Source: Bacteroidota bacterium (GTDB lineage: Bacteria; Bacteroidota; Bacteroidia; Flavobacteriales; Flavobacteriaceae). Taken from it: a stretch of DNA of 53,867 nt. The notes below the pieces were generated by a model that made no database searches, was not told where the DNA came from, and saw only the letters and a program-made list of their open reading frames with translations. This document shows, in pieces, positions 53,622-53,867 of the stretch. The stretch lies in the NCBI GenBank assembly GCA_027592025.1, contig JAQCIQ010000013.1, forward strand, positions 1-53,867, written 5' to 3'. The position numbers and the translations under genes were made by a program. The number at the start of each line of letters is the position of its first letter. Within the stretch, counting starts at the first letter, position 1.

Positions 53622-53629
53622 CAAATGTA
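53622..53629 (-). promoter_or_regulatory. -7 element of the prs-rplY operon
   Basis: TACATTTG on the minus strand is an exact TAnnTTTG match, giving a leader of about 45 nt before prs. No well-spaced -33 TTTG is evident. Confidence 0.4.
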
Positions 53630-53692
53630 ATTAAATTATTAATTCTACATAGAAATCAAAGATGGATATATATGGTATATGAGATTATTTTT

Positions 53693-53700
53693 TACATTTG
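53693..53700 (+). promoter_or_regulatory. -7 element of tRNA-Leu
   Basis: TACATTTG matches TAnnTTTG exactly and ends 11 nt before the tRNA 5' end. A TATG 18 nt upstream is a weak -33 candidate. Confidence 0.45.
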
Positions 53701-53711
53701 CAGTCCTTATT

Positions 53712-53793
53712 GCTCAAGTGGCGGAATTGGTAGACGCGCTGGATTCAAAATCCAGTTCTTTCGGGAGTGTGGGTTCGATTCCCACCTTGAGTA
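53712..53793 (+). tRNA. tRNA-Leu (CAA)
   Basis: An 82-nt class II tRNA. Acceptor GCTCAAG pairs with CTTGAGT, leaving a G1-U72 wobble, with discriminator A. The anticodon stem CTGGA/TCCAG encloses TTCAAAA, giving anticodon CAA for UUG codons. A short variable arm (TTCTTTCGGGAGT) and T arm GTGGG-TTCGATT-CCCAC are present. CCA is not encoded. Its own promoter element and terminator flank it. Confidence 0.95.
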
Positions 53794-53798
53794 CATAC

Positions 53799-53842
53799 AA
53801 AAACCTTAATCTATTTACAATCAAATAGTTAAGGTTTTTTTT
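53799..53842 (+). terminator. intrinsic terminator of tRNA-Leu
   Basis: A long stem AAACCTTAA/TTAAGGTTT continues, after a bulged T, with CTATTT/AAATAG around an ACAATC loop, and is followed by a run of T. It starts 6 nt after the tRNA. Confidence 0.85.
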
Positions 53843-53851
53843 ATTTGTTTA

Positions 53852-53867
53852 TTTGTACGGTTTTCGT
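53852..53867. repeat. TTTGTACG motif past tRNA-Leu, cut by the window end
   Basis: TTTGTACGGTTTTCGT matches the sequence beyond tRNA-Phe (TTTGTACGATTATTGT on that strand) at 13 of 16 positions. It starts 59 nt past the tRNA 3' end, against 58 nt at tRNA-Phe. The GT at the very end is where a second unit would begin with an 11-bp period. Confidence 0.45.

Overview
The window is 53.9 kb of compact bacterial chromosome, most likely from a Bacteroidota member of the Flavobacteriales type. The evidence is the AT-rich composition, promoters of the form TTTG-N19/20-TAnnTTTG, scarce Shine-Dalgarno sequences, a mevalonate-pathway pair (class II HMG-CoA reductase plus a GYDIA-type GHMP kinase) and family variants typical of that group (DUF5522, DUF4286, long urocanase, fused OlsF-type acyltransferase, MetG with a fused tRNA-binding domain). 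I cannot name a genus.

Layout. Positions 1-941 hold no convincing protein gene. This stretch lies on the 3' side of a minus-strand tRNA-Phe (942-1014) and looks like the edge of a mobile or decayed region. From 1110 to 8853 runs a plus-strand series: coaX, an outer-membrane barrel protein, a TPR protein, lptC, a small membrane protein, a CNNM/CBS/CorC protein and a PpiD-type foldase. Minus-strand mevalonate genes follow (8839-11075). A peptide-utilisation block comes next (dipeptidyl peptidase IV, two tandem POT transporters, a thioredoxin-fold protein; 11200-17251). Then come comEC, lpxB, a small membrane gene and surE (minus), and a tail-specific protease with an OppC-type permease (plus). 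A DUF5522-hutU-DUF4136 operon is on the minus strand at 24878-27608. After it lie a PLP desulfhydrase/deaminase, a glucosaminidase-LysM lipoprotein and hemL (plus), metG (minus), an S66 carboxypeptidase and yraN (plus), mfd (minus), terB (plus), fbp (minus), then GNAT, aspartate kinase and an OlsF-like lipid synthase (plus). The last part is minus strand: DUF1801, a hydroxyacid dehydrogenase, mgtE, rsmA, DUF4286 and a TPR protein, then serS, ribF-pth and prs-rplY. It closes with a plus-strand tRNA-Leu(CAA).

Functionally this is housekeeping: envelope biogenesis (lptC, lpxB, PpiD, glucosaminidase), translation (metG, serS, pth, rplY, rsmA, two tRNAs), cofactors (coaX, ribF, hemL), isoprenoids and peptide/amino-acid use. 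I found no CRISPR, prophage, insertion sequence or defence locus. The best leads are small. Both tRNA genes carry, 58-59 nt past their 3' ends and beyond their terminators, the same TTTGTACG motif; it is an 11-bp tandem repeat at tRNA-Phe and is cut off by the window end at tRNA-Leu, and it suggests tRNA-linked integration sites. A near-perfect intrinsic terminator hairpin lies inside the signal-peptide codons of lptC. A T8 tract separates the S66 peptidase from its apparent signal peptide. A 53-residue DUF5522 gene overlaps hutU by 4 bases.
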